This document shows positions 16,311-24,757 of a DNA stretch of 64,000 bases, in pieces. Every line of letters starts with the position of its first letter. Position 1 is the first letter of the stretch. A model generated the notes under the pieces. It was not told the origin of the DNA, made no database searches, and worked only from the letters and a program-made list of their open reading frames with translations. Source of the stretch: Fimenecus sp051881355 (GTDB taxonomy: Bacteria > Bacillota > Clostridia > Oscillospirales > Acutalibacteraceae); NCBI GenBank assembly GCA_051881355.1, contig JBJEPS010000026.1, positions 1 through 64,000 on the forward strand. The letters run 5' to 3'. Position numbers and translations under genes: made by a program.

Positions 16311-17246
16311 ATGCCTTTAGTAACCACAACCGAAATGTTCAAAAAAGCTTATGAGGGCGGCTATGCCATCGGCGCTTTTAACGTGAACAACATGGAAATC
16401 ATTCAGGGGATTACCCGCGCGGCGAAGAAACTCAACGCACCGGTCATTCTGCAGTGCTCTGCAGGCGCCAGAAAGTACGCTTCGCACGACTATCTTGTGG
16501 CGATGGTCAAAGCGGCAGCGGAGGAAACCGGTCTGCCGATTGCTTTGCACCTTGACCACGGTCCGGATTTTGAAACCTGCAAATCCTGCATTGACGGCGG
16601 CTTCACCTCTGTGATGATTGACGGCAGCCACCTGCCGTACGAGGAGAATGTGGCGCTGACGAAAAAGGTTGTTGATTATGCACATGCGCACGGCGTTGTT
16701 GTCGAGGGCGAGCTCGGTCAGCTTGCCGGCATTGAGGACGATGTCAATGTCAGTGCAGAAGATGCAAACTTCACTAAGCCCGAACAGGTGTACGATTTCG
16801 TAACCAGAACCGGTGTGGATTCGCTGGCAATTGCCATCGGTACCAGCCACGGCGCATACAAATTCAAACCCGGTCAGAAGCCCCAGCTTCGGTTTGATAT
16901 TCTCAAAGAAGTTGCGGAAAAGCTGCCCGGCTTCCCGATTGTGCTGCACGGTGCAAGCTCCGTCAACCAGGACGATGTCAAAACCATCAATGCATTCGGC
17001 GGTCAGATGCCCGACGCCATCGGCATTCCGGAAGATATGCTTCGCGAAGCGGCTTCTATGGCAGTTTGCAAAATCAATGTGGACTCCGATATCCGTATTG
17101 CCATGACCGCGGCAATTCGTAAGCACTTTGCGGAGAACCCGACCCACTTTGACCCCAGACAGTACCTGACCCCTGCAAGAGATGCGATTGAAGGCGTGGT
17201 TTCGCACAAAATTGAAACCGTCCTCGGCTGTGCAGGCAAGGCGTAA
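16311..17246 (+). CDS. fba: Class II fructose-bisphosphate aldolase
   Basis: Zinc enzyme of glycolysis/gluconeogenesis that splits fructose-1,6-bisphosphate into dihydroxyacetone phosphate and glyceraldehyde-3-phosphate. 311 residues, the short class IIA/B length. HLDHGPDFE carries the catalytic Asp and a zinc His; VEGELGQLAG is the second metal region; VLHGASSVNQDD holds the third zinc His and phosphate loop; KINVDSDIRIA follows. Start is the ATG at 16311, eight bases after AGGAG; a GTG three codons upstream overlaps that site. A single-gene unit driven by a consensus promoter and closed by a terminator. Confidence 0.94.
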   Translation: MPLVTTTEMFKKAYEGGYAIGAFNVNNMEIIQGITRAAKKLNAPVILQCSAGARKYASHDYLVAMVKAAAEETGLPIALHLDHGPDFETCKSCIDGGFTSVMIDGSHLPYEENVALTKKVVDYAHAHGVVVEGELGQLAGIEDDVNVSAEDANFTKPEQVYDFVTRTGVDSLAIAIGTSHGAYKFKPGQKPQLRFDILKEVAEKLPGFPIVLHGASSVNQDDVKTINAFGGQMPDAIGIPEDMLREAASMAVCKINVDSDIRIAMTAAIRKHFAENPTHFDPRQYLTPARDAIEGVVSHKIETVLGCAGKA

Positions 17247-17262
17247 TTGATAAAATAAAGCA

Positions 17263-17296
17263 AAACGGCACATCGCTTTCGGTGTGTCGTTTTTTC
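17263..17296 (+). terminator. Intrinsic terminator after fba
   Basis: 12-bp stem with wobble pairs (AACGGCACATCG with CGGTGTGTCGTT), CTTT loop, then a long T-run. Confidence 0.85.
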
Positions 17297-17414
17297 TTTT
17301 TCAGCAAAATGTACTATAAAAAATCAACAAAATTGTTTAATTTTTCTATGAAAAAATCGACAAAAACCCCGACAAAAATTCTATGAAAAAGGACTTTTAT
17401 TTTGGCGGTGACGG

Positions 17415-17423
17415 TGGTATAAT
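17415..17423 (+). promoter_or_regulatory. Extended -10 promoter of murA
   Basis: TG-G-TATAAT without a good -35 box. A 95-nt leader separates it from the TTG start. Upstream AT-rich DNA has TCTATGAAAAA twice. Confidence 0.55.
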
Positions 17424-17518
17424 AATAAAGTCTAATTCCGCGTGTTTTTACGCGTCTTTTTTTGATTTTTTCTTTTTTGTGAACATAGAATAGATTTGGA
17501 TTAGGGAGTGAGCCGTCT

Positions 17519-18814
17519 TTGGAAAAATTCGTGATTACCGGCGGTCAGCGCCTGACCGGCGAGGTTACGGTCAGCGGCGCAAAAAATGCGGTTGTTGCCA
17601 TTCTCCCCGCAACGATTTTGGCGGAGGATGTCTGCAGAATTGAAAATATTCCGAACATCAGCGATGTTTCGGCGATGATAAAAATTCTAAAAAATATGGG
17701 CGCGGAGATTAAATATATCAACAAAACCACGCTCGAAATCGATACACGGCATATTCGTTCTTACGTTGTGGAGCATGAGCTGACAAAGCAACTGCGCGCT
17801 TCGTATTATTTAATCGGCGCGCTCATCGGGCGTTTTCACCGTGCCGAGGTCGCCATGCCCGGCGGCTGTTATTTGGGGCTTCGCCCAATTGACCAACACA
17901 TCAAGGGCTTTGAGGCACTTGGTGCGGAAGTCACCATGGAAGAAAATGCAATGGTGCATTGCAGCGCCGACCGCCTTTTGGGCAATTCCGTGTATTTGGA
18001 TGTGGTTTCCGTCGGCGCCACCATCAATGTGATGTTAGCCGCCGTGAAGGCGCGCGGGCTTACCGTGATTGAAAATGCTGCGAAAGAGCCGCATATCGTC
18101 GATTTGGCAAACTTTTTAAATACGATGGGCGCCGATGTGCGCGGCGCAGGTACAGATGTCATTAAAATTCGCGGCGTGGAAAGCTTGCACGGCTGTGAAT
18201 ATTCCATTATTCCCGACCAAATCGAGGCGGGCACCTATATGGTTGCCGCCGCGGCAACGCGCGGTGACGTGTTGGTGAAAAATGTCATTCCGAAGCACTT
18301 GGAGTCCATTACCGCAAAGCTCATTGAGGCGGGCGCAACTGTGATTGAGGACGACGAGGCTGTGCGCGTGATTATGAACAAACGCCCCGGGCACTGCAAT
18401 ATCAAAACGATGCCGCATCCGGGCTTCCCGACCGATATGCAGCCGCAGTTTTCCACCTTACTTTGTCTTTCCGAGGGAACGAGCTTTGTTTCCGAAAGCG
18501 TGTGGGACAACCGCTTCCGCTATGCAGAGCAGTTACAAAGAATGGGTGCGAATATCCATGTGAACGGCAAAACCGCCGTCATTGAAGGTGTGGAATCCTT
18601 AAAGGGCGCACCGGTACGTGCGGACGATTTGCGTGCGGGCGCGGCAATGCTGATTGCGGCAATGGCGGCAAACGGCGTGACGGAGCTGGAAGAAATTCAG
18701 CATATTGAACGCGGCTATGAGAATGTGGTGGACAAGTTCCGCTCGTTGGGCGCAAAAATTGAGCGCCGCAGCTTCCCTGATGACGACGAAAAAGTGCAAA
18801 TGCACGCGGGGTAA
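17519..18814 (+). CDS. murA: UDP-N-acetylglucosamine 1-carboxyvinyltransferase
   Basis: Transfers enolpyruvate from PEP to UDP-GlcNAc, the first committed step of peptidoglycan synthesis; cytoplasmic. 431 residues. The substrate loop AMPGGCYLGLRPIDQH contains the catalytic Cys that fosfomycin alkylates, so the enzyme is predicted fosfomycin-sensitive. Other family blocks are SGAKNAVVAILPA near the N-terminus, NIPNISDV, and VRADDLRAGAAMLIAA near the C-terminus with the key Arg. The start codon is TTG, 10 bases after AGGGAGTG. It converges on lexA, with which it shares a bidirectional terminator. Confidence 0.95.
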   Translation: MEKFVITGGQRLTGEVTVSGAKNAVVAILPATILAEDVCRIENIPNISDVSAMIKILKNMGAEIKYINKTTLEIDTRHIRSYVVEHELTKQLRASYYLIGALIGRFHRAEVAMPGGCYLGLRPIDQHIKGFEALGAEVTMEENAMVHCSADRLLGNSVYLDVVSVGATINVMLAAVKARGLTVIENAAKEPHIVDLANFLNTMGADVRGAGTDVIKIRGVESLHGCEYSIIPDQIEAGTYMVAAAATRGDVLVKNVIPKHLESITAKLIEAGATVIEDDEAVRVIMNKRPGHCNIKTMPHPGFPTDMQPQFSTLLCLSEGTSFVSESVWDNRFRYAEQLQRMGANIHVNGKTAVIEGVESLKGAPVRADDLRAGAAMLIAAMAANGVTELEEIQHIERGYENVVDKFRSLGAKIERRSFPDDDEKVQMHAG

Positions 18815-18829
18815 TGATTTGTTTGCAAA

Positions 18830-18857
18830 AAAAGCACCGAATTCCTTCGGTGCTTTT
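18830..18857. terminator. Bidirectional terminator between murA and lexA
   Basis: AAAAGCACCGAA-TTCC-TTCGGTGCTTTT, a 12-bp perfect stem with A-run and T-run on either side. Confidence 0.9.
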
Positions 18858-18875
18858 GTTTTATCTTGTGGGCGT

Positions 18876-19466
18876 TTAATAATATCGCATCAAGGCGACA
18901 ACCTTGCCGAGCACGATGACCTCTTTGGACAAAATCGGTGCATACGCGTCGTTCTCAGGCTGTAAGCGAAAATGGTCCTTTTCCTTATAAAATCGCTTGA
19001 CGGTGGCTTCGTCCTCGAGCATAGCAACAACAATTTCGCCGTTTTCGGCGACCGGCGTTTTTTCCACAATCACAATATCGCCGTTTAAAATGCCGGCGTT
19101 GATCATACTGTCGCCGCGCACATGCAGGGCGAAGAGCGGTTTGTCTTTGGACACATGCCCGCTGTACGGCAGGTAGCTTTCGATTTGCTCGACCGCCAAA
19201 ATCGGCACGCCGGCGGTAACGGTACCTAAAAGCGGAACGCTTGTGACATTGTCAGCTTCGCTGCGCACCCGTATAGAACGCTTCAGCATTGGGTCACGTT
19301 CAATAAAACCCGCTTCCTCGAGCGCGTCCAGGTTAGCCTGCACGGAGGAGGTGGATTTCAGCCCCACAGCCGCACCGATTTCACGCACTGAAGGCGGAAT
19401 GCCGCTTTGGCTTCGCTCCAAAAGAAACTCATAAATCTTTTTTTGCGTTTTGTTAATTGTATTCAT
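18876..19466 (-). CDS. lexA: SOS response transcriptional repressor LexA
   Basis: 196-residue dimeric repressor that undergoes RecA-stimulated self-cleavage on DNA damage. N-terminal winged helix-turn-helix (residues 1-65, PPSVREIGAAVGLKSTSSV). Cleavage site Ala85-Gly86 in TVTAGVP. The C-terminal S24 protease domain has Ser120 (VRGDSM) and Lys157 (EATVKRF) as the catalytic dyad, all intact. Start chosen for GGAGG eight bases upstream; an upstream extension would cross the promoter. Two LexA-like sites in its own promoter indicate autorepression. Confidence 0.96.
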   Translation of the reverse strand: MNTINKTQKKIYEFLLERSQSGIPPSVREIGAAVGLKSTSSVQANLDALEEAGFIERDPMLKRSIRVRSEADNVTSVPLLGTVTAGVPILAVEQIESYLPYSGHVSKDKPLFALHVRGDSMINAGILNGDIVIVEKTPVAENGEIVVAMLEDEATVKRFYKEKDHFRLQPENDAYAPILSKEVIVLGKVVALMRYY

Positions 19467-19518
19467 AAAATAGCCTCCGAAAATCAGAATGGAATGGTTT
19501 TCAGTTTTATGTAAGTTT

Positions 19519-19547
19519 ATCATAGCACAAATGTTCTGAAATTGCAA
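19519..19547 (-). promoter_or_regulatory. lexA promoter with internal LexA-like site
   Basis: Minus strand TTGCAA, 17-nt spacer, TATGAT. A LexA-like site (AGCACAAATGTTCT on the + strand, 19524-19537) lies in the spacer. Confidence 0.75.
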
Positions 19548-19558
19548 ACATTTGTTTG
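19545..19558. promoter_or_regulatory. LexA box overlapping the lexA -35
   Basis: CAAACATTTGTTTG; read on the minus strand CAAAC-AAAT-GTTTG, 13 of 14 positions of CGAACRNRYGTTYG. Its centre is 21 bp (two helical turns) from the site in the spacer. Confidence 0.75.
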
Positions 19559-19672
19559 TTTTTTTGCAAAAAAAGTTTGTTTTTTCGTGTTTTTTTTCTT
19601 ATTTCTAAAAATATGACGAATTTTTCAACACTTGTTCACAGTTTATTCACAATTCCCCAGTATAGTATATCT

Positions 19673-19789
19673 GTGCTCGACAGGGCGGGTGCCGCAACCC
19701 GACCGACGGAGCACTTTATACCCCCTCCTCAAGCAACCCCTCAATTAGGAAAAGCCTCGGTACCGCAACCGAGGCTTTTCCTATTTTTT
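19673..19789 (+). ncRNA. Candidate small non-coding RNA with intrinsic terminator
   Basis: No plausible reading frame. The transcript can fold as GTGCTC(19673-19678)/GAGCAC(19709-19714) enclosing CGGGT-GCCGCA-ACCCG. An unpaired pyrimidine stretch follows with CCCCCTCCTC at 19721-19730, which is complementary to Shine-Dalgarno sequences, and then a perfect 15-bp terminator stem (TAGGAAAAGCCTCGG, 19746-19760) with six T residues. Both hairpin loops share CCGCAACC. A weak promoter (TTTATT, 18 nt, TATATC) lies just upstream. It resembles C-rich trans-acting sRNAs of Firmicutes in layout; no known family was recognised. Confidence 0.45.
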
Positions 19790-20012
19790 GCGGTGATTTT
19801 ACGGGGGCAAGCTCTTGCCTTATCGTATCAATTTCTATTTTTCCATTTTTTGTATTTATCCACGTTGCGTTTTGCAAGTTTTCACGGGCAGTGAACCACA
19901 ATTCACGGATTGGGCGTATATTTTTTTGCCGAAAAAAGGTGAATTCGCTTTGTTTCTGTGATTTTTCACAAAAATATGCAAATCCTAAAAATGAATTTTT
20001 ACGGCACGGCAC

Positions 20013-20041
20013 TTGCATTCTGCGCTTTATCGTAGTAAAAT
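20013..20041 (+). promoter_or_regulatory. Promoter of gdhA
   Basis: TTGCAT, 17-nt spacer, TAAAAT. The stretch between the candidate RNA and this promoter holds a partial dispersed-repeat fragment near 19793-19820 and otherwise nothing I recognise. Confidence 0.65.
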
Positions 20042-20106
20042 AGCAAAGCAATAAATTATAATGGTGTATTTCATATGGAAATGCATGCACAAAAGGAGAA
20101 AAAACA

Positions 20107-21438
20107 ATGAGTTATGTCAGCGAGGTTCTCGAAAGAACCACCACCCGCTACAGCTATCAGCCGGAATTCTGTCAGGCTGTCACCGAGGTACTCAATTCCA
20201 TTGCCCCTGCTGTGGACAGCAACCCACAATATCAAAAAGCGGCGCTTTTAGAGCGTTTGGTCGCGCCTGAAAAGGCAACGGTGTTCCGTGTGCCGTGGGT
20301 TGATGACAACGGTGTGGTGCATGTGAACCGCGGTTACCGCGTGCAGTTTAACAGCGCTATCGGTCCGTACAAGGGCGGCTTGCGTTTCCACCCGTCGGTT
20401 GATATGAGCATTATTAAGTTTTTGGGCTTTGAGCAGATTTTTAAAAACTCCTTAACCGGGCTGCCTATCGGCGGCGGCAAGGGCGGTGCAGACTTTGACC
20501 CCAAAGGCAAAAGTGACAACGAAGTGATGCGCTTCTGTCAAGGGTTTATGACCGAGCTTTACAAGGTTATCGGTCCGAACTCCGATGTGCCTGCAGGCGA
20601 TATCGGCGTCGGCGGCAGAGAAATCGGCTATCTGTTCGGACAGTATAAAAAGATTACCGGTCGCCACGAGGGCGTTTTGACCGGCAAAGGGCTTTCCTAC
20701 GGCGGTTCTTTGGCGCGTACCGAGGCAACCGGCTACGGACTTGTGTATTTGACGGAGGAAATGCTCAAACAGCACGGCAATTCTTTAGAGGGCAAAACCG
20801 TTGTCGTTTCGGGTTCGGGGAATGTGGCGATTTACGCGATTGAAAAGGCACAGAAGCTCGGCGCAAAGGTGGTTACTGCAAGCGACTCCTCGGGTTATGT
20901 GTATGACGCGGACGGGATTGATTTGGAAATCCTCAAAAAGGTCAAGGAGCAGGAGCGCGCCCGCATCGTGAAATACGCCGAATACAAACCGACGGCGAAA
21001 TTCGTGCCCGACAAAAAGGTTTGGGAAGTGCCCTGCACCGTTGCTCTGCCGTGCGCCACGCAGAACGAGTTGAATTTGGAGGCGGCAAAAACCTTGGTGC
21101 AGAACGGCTGTATCGCCGTGGCGGAGGGCGCAAATATGCCCTCTACCATTGAGGCAACCAATTATTTCCTTGAAAATAAAGTCCTTTTTGCCCCCGGTAA
21201 GGCGGCAAACGCGGGCGGTGTAGCGACTTCCGCTTTGGAAATGAGCCAGAACAGCGCGCGCATCATTTGGACTTTTGAACAGGTCGATGAAAAACTCAAA
21301 GACATTATGGAAAGCATTTATTACCACATGTCCACTGCCGCAAAAACGTACCATATGGAGGACAACTTCGTGGTTGGTGCAAACATTGCAGGCTTCTTAA
21401 AGGTTGCCGATGCGATGATGGCACAGGGGATTGTGTAA
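20107..21438 (+). CDS. gdhA: Glutamate dehydrogenase (NADP-type)
   Basis: Reversibly converts 2-oxoglutarate plus ammonia to glutamate; a main ammonia assimilation route in gut anaerobes. 443 residues, matching the hexameric short-chain family. Substrate region with YKGGLRFHPSVD (active-site Lys) and PIGGGKGGADFDPKGKSD, and DVPAGDIGVGGREIG. The Rossmann domain has VVSGSGNVAIYAIEKA. Start follows AAAGGAG with good spacing. Cytoplasmic, single-gene unit. NADP preference is assumed from similarity to the GdhA group and not proved by sequence here. Confidence 0.95.
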   Translation: MSYVSEVLERTTTRYSYQPEFCQAVTEVLNSIAPAVDSNPQYQKAALLERLVAPEKATVFRVPWVDDNGVVHVNRGYRVQFNSAIGPYKGGLRFHPSVDMSIIKFLGFEQIFKNSLTGLPIGGGKGGADFDPKGKSDNEVMRFCQGFMTELYKVIGPNSDVPAGDIGVGGREIGYLFGQYKKITGRHEGVLTGKGLSYGGSLARTEATGYGLVYLTEEMLKQHGNSLEGKTVVVSGSGNVAIYAIEKAQKLGAKVVTASDSSGYVYDADGIDLEILKKVKEQERARIVKYAEYKPTAKFVPDKKVWEVPCTVALPCATQNELNLEAAKTLVQNGCIAVAEGANMPSTIEATNYFLENKVLFAPGKAANAGGVATSALEMSQNSARIIWTFEQVDEKLKDIMESIYYHMSTAAKTYHMEDNFVVGANIAGFLKVADAMMAQGIV

Positions 21439-21488
21439 ATCCACTGCATTTCAAAAACAAATAAAACGAAAACGCCTGTAATTTTTGT

Positions 21489-21559
21489 TATCCTGCGCCG
21501 AAGGCGAAGAATCTCTTTATGCTTTTTTCGAAGCAGAGAGTCTTCACTTCCGCAGGATA
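21489..21559. repeat. Palindromic GAAGAATCTC element, copy A
   Basis: A 71-bp imperfect palindrome with outer arms TATCCTGCG/CGCAGGATA and inner GCGAAGAATCTCT facing AGAGAGTCTTCACT. A related element lies at 43609-43693. It may also act as the gdhA terminator. Confidence 0.65.
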
Positions 21560-21669
21560 GCAAATTTTTATTTTTCGGTAATTTTCGGTACTGCAAGAGC
21601 GTCTCCTACGTGCATGCATTGTATTTGGTGTATAGAGACGTGTATTGTGCAACCGTGAATTTTGCTGTG

Positions 21670-21706
21670 ATTTTACGGAACGGCACGCAGGTTGTTCCCC
21701 ACAATC
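21670..21706. repeat. Dispersed palindromic repeat, copy 4
   Basis: TGATTTTACGGAACGGCACGCAGGTTGTTCC in two parts: the conserved GATTTTACGG lead and the GGAAC...GTTCC arms. The rest of 21560-21823 shows no gene. Confidence 0.55.
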
Positions 21707-21823
21707 GCAAAAGCCGATGGAGCGGATAAGGAATAGATCGGCGCAAAGTACACCAACGATTTGCGCCGCGTCACAAGTGCGAGTCGGTGTCGCCCTGCCA
21801 ATATGCGATTTGCGTTTTGCATC

Positions 21824-21852
21824 TTGCGAAAGGGCGGAAACAATGGTATACT
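21824..21852 (+). promoter_or_regulatory. Promoter of the L,D-transpeptidase gene
   Basis: TTGCGA, 17-nt spacer, TATACT, with an extended -10 TG. Confidence 0.7.
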
Positions 21853-21884
21853 GATACAAACTATGAAAACAAAGGACGAGATCA

Positions 21885-22886
21885 ATGGAGTTTTCTTCAA
21901 GCTATAAAAAAAGACAGCCGCCCCGCCGCGGCGGAAAACGCAAAAAGAATCTGAAAAAACCGATTCTCATTGCGGTCGCCGTTTTAGCGGTTGTGGCGCT
22001 GATTATCGGTGGCGTATTCTTGTTTCAGCATTTCAAAACGGAATCCGCGTCAAGCGGCGGCTTTGAAAAGGTCGAGGATACCGTCAGCGAAACCGTACCA
22101 CCGTCAACGGAAGCCCCGACCGAAACACCCACGGAAACGGTCGGCGATGTTTCGATTACGCCTTGCGAAATGACGATGTATTCCACCGTTACGACCCTCA
22201 ATGTGCGCAGTATCCCCTCCGTCGACGGGGACAAGCTCGGTATGGTCGGGCAAGAAACGCCGCTTTCCGTTACGGGGCGTTGCGCAAACGGTTGGTATCG
22301 TATTTCCTATAACGGCGGCGTGGGCTATGTTTCCGGGGAGTATGTTGCCGAAGCCGAGGGGCAAACCAAACGCTCCGATGCACCGTATCTGTTTAAGGTC
22401 AACCGCACGCAAAATATTGTGATTGCCTATTCCAAAGACGCAAACGGCGATTATACTGTGCCTGCCAAGGCGATGGTCTGTTCGGTCGGCGTGGACGGCA
22501 AAACCCCGACAGGCACATTCGTCACCCCCGGTACAAAATACGAATGGCGGTTGCTTTCTGGCAATGTCTATGGGCAGTACGCCACGCGTATCAACGGACC
22601 GTATCTGTTCCATTCCGTGCCGTATTTCACCAAGGATAAGAGCGATTTGGAGTACGAGGAATACAACAAATTGGGTGAGGCAGCGTCGCTCGGGTGTATT
22701 CGCCTGAGCGTGGAGGACGCGAAGTGGGTGTATGACAACTGTCCGGAGGGCACGACGGTTGTGATTTATGACAGTGACGAAAAAGAACCGCTTGAAAAAC
22801 CGAAGCCTACCAAAATCGATGTGAACGATTCCCGCCGCGGATGGGACCCCACCGACCCCGACCCGAACAATCCGTGGAAGCAATAA
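21885..22886 (+). CDS. Membrane-anchored SH3 / YkuD L,D-transpeptidase
   Basis: 333-residue envelope protein that probably forms 3-3 cross-links in peptidoglycan or attaches a protein to it. Basic cytoplasmic start, one membrane helix (about 26-48), a Thr/Glu/Pro-rich spacer, a bacterial SH3 domain (about 98-154, TTLNVRSIPS and GWYRISYNGGVGYVS) and a YkuD catalytic domain (about 165-295). The active-site motif is intact: LFHSVPYF with His243 and ASLGCIRLSVEDAKW with Cys271. The C-terminus is Pro/Asp-rich. Own promoter and terminator. The resulting 3-3 cross-links would resist most penicillins. Confidence 0.92.
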   Translation: MEFSSSYKKRQPPRRGGKRKKNLKKPILIAVAVLAVVALIIGGVFLFQHFKTESASSGGFEKVEDTVSETVPPSTEAPTETPTETVGDVSITPCEMTMYSTVTTLNVRSIPSVDGDKLGMVGQETPLSVTGRCANGWYRISYNGGVGYVSGEYVAEAEGQTKRSDAPYLFKVNRTQNIVIAYSKDANGDYTVPAKAMVCSVGVDGKTPTGTFVTPGTKYEWRLLSGNVYGQYATRINGPYLFHSVPYFTKDKSDLEYEEYNKLGEAASLGCIRLSVEDAKWVYDNCPEGTTVVIYDSDEKEPLEKPKPTKIDVNDSRRGWDPTDPDPNNPWKQ

Positions 22887-22891
22887 TAGCA

Positions 22892-22922
22892 AACCTCTTT
22901 CCGATACGGAAAGAGGTTTTTT
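22892..22922 (+). terminator. Intrinsic terminator after L,D-transpeptidase gene
   Basis: AACCTCTTTCCG-ATA-CGGAAAGAGGTT 12-bp stem then T-run. Confidence 0.92.
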
Positions 22923-22998
22923 GTGCTGTTATTGCTTTTTTGAGAATATCTGCTTTTCGGATAGAGCAGAAACAAGACGGTACCGTAATTTTTTTGAT

Positions 22999-23040
22999 TT
23001 TGAGATGATTTTACGGGGCGCCGAATCGTCGCCCCCTACA
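22999..23040. repeat. Dispersed palindromic repeat, copy 5
   Basis: GATGATTTTACGGGGCGCC then GAATCGTCGCCCCCTAC: the GGGGCG/CGCCCC variant of the family. Confidence 0.6.
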
Positions 23041-23123
23041 ACATTTCTCTTCCTCCGGTCACGGCTGTGCCGCTAAATAAAAATTTAGCTCTACAAAAAT
23101 TTTACAAAGACCCAATAAACAGA

Positions 23124-23157
23124 AACGCCCGTGTTCCATTTTTGGAACACGGGCGTT
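23124..23157 (-). terminator. Hairpin ending the sortase operon
   Basis: Perfect 14-bp stem AACGCCCGTGTTCC/GGAACACGGGCGTT with a weak T-tail, 20 nt after the membrane protein stop codon. Confidence 0.75.
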
Positions 23158-23176
23158 ATGTTGTGCTTTTGGTTGC

Positions 23177-24052
23177 TTAGCAATTATTTTGCACGGCTTT
23201 TTTGCGTACAAATACCAACAAAACGGTAATCAATGCCGGCACCAGTGCCGAAAGCAGCACCACCGTAAGCGTGCCGTTTATCATACCCGTGGCAAGGTCA
23301 TAAAGCGCCGCCGAGGCAATGTTGATTTGATTGCCGATGCGCAGCAGCAGCGCCGCAGCAGGCGCGACGGCAAGCATCAGAGCAGAAGCGGAAAAACCGT
23401 AAATAAAGAATCGCAAATAATTCTTTTTCTTTTGATAATACAACCGCAAAAGAACGGCGGACAGCGCAAACAACACAGCGCCGGCGCCTGCACCGTACCA
23501 CGCGTACGGGCGGTAGGCTGCAAGCATACGCGAAGCGGTTTTAAATACGGGCATGGAAAACACCGAAACATAGGCGTTGTAAATATCGCAAAGCTCGTCC
23601 GCAATGGTCGAAAGATTTTGATACATTGCATTATCATCGGTCGGTTCAACCGCAAAGCCCTGCGCTACGGCGTAATCCGTCAGGCGCATCAAAAGGAGAT
23701 CGTGCAGGTCTTCGGTGTTGACCGCATCTTGCACTTCACCGTCATAAAATTCGCGCAAAACGGTTTCAGTGTCCGCATCAATGCGTGCGGGGGTGATATC
23801 GTTTAGAAACACTGCATCAAAAAAGCTCTCATTAATATTGCAGGCGTTTCCGTAGGAAATGCATTCCTCTTTCAATTCTGCGGCAAGGTGTTCGCTGTAC
23901 TGCGAACGCGCCGCGGTTTTGACGGCAAAAGCCGGGTTTAAAGCCGACAGTGCAAGCGCGACACACGCAAGCGTCAAGGTGACGCTCAGTGACAGAATAA
24001 ATGCAAGCAAGGTACAAATCACGGAGCGTGCCCGTTTGGCAGTTTTGGTCAT
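23177..24052 (-). CDS. Membrane protein of the sortase operon
   Basis: Not recognised as a named family. 291 residues: an N-terminal membrane helix (about 10-40), an extracellular region of about 140 residues rich in acidic and helical segments, then three membrane helices (about 190-215, 220-245 and 262-285) and a basic C-terminus. Third gene of a minus-strand operon, 12 nt after the sortase. It may help in export, assembly or signalling for the surface protein encoded two genes upstream; this is inferred from position only. Confidence 0.7.
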   Translation of the reverse strand: MTKTAKRARSVICTLLAFILSLSVTLTLACVALALSALNPAFAVKTAARSQYSEHLAAELKEECISYGNACNINESFFDAVFLNDITPARIDADTETVLREFYDGEVQDAVNTEDLHDLLLMRLTDYAVAQGFAVEPTDDNAMYQNLSTIADELCDIYNAYVSVFSMPVFKTASRMLAAYRPYAWYGAGAGAVLFALSAVLLRLYYQKKKNYLRFFIYGFSASALMLAVAPAAALLLRIGNQINIASAALYDLATGMINGTLTVVLLSALVPALITVLLVFVRKKAVQNNC

Positions 24053-24064
24053 ACGGCAGCCTCC

Positions 24065-24757
24065 TTATTCGTACAAATTGACGCTCGGTCCCGAAACAAA
24101 TTCGCAGTATGCGAAAAAGCGGTCCGGTGTCGAAGCAATAGTGTCATTCGGGTAACAGGTATACAGCAAAAGAATTTCTTTGTCGCCGTTTAGCTCATTG
24201 CGGTAGCCCGAGCCATCGTCATTTTTGATTACGGCGGTCTTATAAACACGATAGGTATACGAACCGTAGGTCGTTTCTAAATGCACAAGCGCGCCTTCTT
24301 GCACGTATTGCAGCGTGTGGAAGTAGGTGTTGTTGTGCGCACCGATTAAAATTCCTCTGCCGCAGCCGGGGATATGGCTGTAAAGCGACATACAAGCACC
24401 GCGCTTTAAAAGTGCCGTACTGTCACCGTAAATGACATCTGTATCTATATCGGTTCCCTCGACGGTAATTCTGCCGAAGGCAGAGCCGTATTTCGGGAAC
24501 TCGAAATCGTCCCAGTTTAAGTGACCGGTTGTAAGGCCGGTGGAGCCATTGAATATGCTGCCCGCCCCGGGTTCGTCAATGGTCTCGACATTGGCGCCGG
24601 AAAACGCCAGTCTGTATACCGAAAGCAGGGGGTCCAAAACCGGAGTAAGACATGCGAAGAGCAGCAAGTATCCGCACAATAAGAAAACTACCGGAAGCAG
24701 CAGAAACCACTTCCGATAGCTTTTCTTGCTCCGATTTTTCTCGGAATTAGTCTTCAT
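24065..24757 (-). CDS. Sortase (surface protein transpeptidase)
   Basis: 230-residue membrane-anchored cysteine transpeptidase that cleaves a sorting signal and links the protein to the cell wall. One membrane helix at about 17-37, then the sortase beta-barrel. Catalytic residues visible: His141 in GAHNNTYF, Cys201 in LLLYTCYP (TLxTC motif), Arg213 in PDRFFAYC. The class is probably B/D-like but not certain. The start at 24757 overlaps the end of the upstream substrate gene by 11 nt, so both are translated as a coupled pair; a longer frame further upstream would run entirely inside the substrate gene and is rejected. Confidence 0.88.
   Translation of the reverse strand: MKTNSEKNRSKKSYRKWFLLLPVVFLLCGYLLLFACLTPVLDPLLSVYRLAFSGANVETIDEPGAGSIFNGSTGLTTGHLNWDDFEFPKYGSAFGRITVEGTDIDTDVIYGDSTALLKRGACMSLYSHIPGCGRGILIGAHNNTYFHTLQYVQEGALVHLETTYGSYTYRVYKTAVIKNDDGSGYRNELNGDKEILLLYTCYPNDTIASTPDRFFAYCEFVSGPSVNLYE

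Noticed and set aside
19673..19789. T-box riboswitch for the hairpin with GGTACCGC-like bases
   Set aside because: The conserved T-box antiterminator (GGGTGGNACCGCG) and specifier loop are missing and the gene downstream is gdhA, not a synthetase or amino acid gene.
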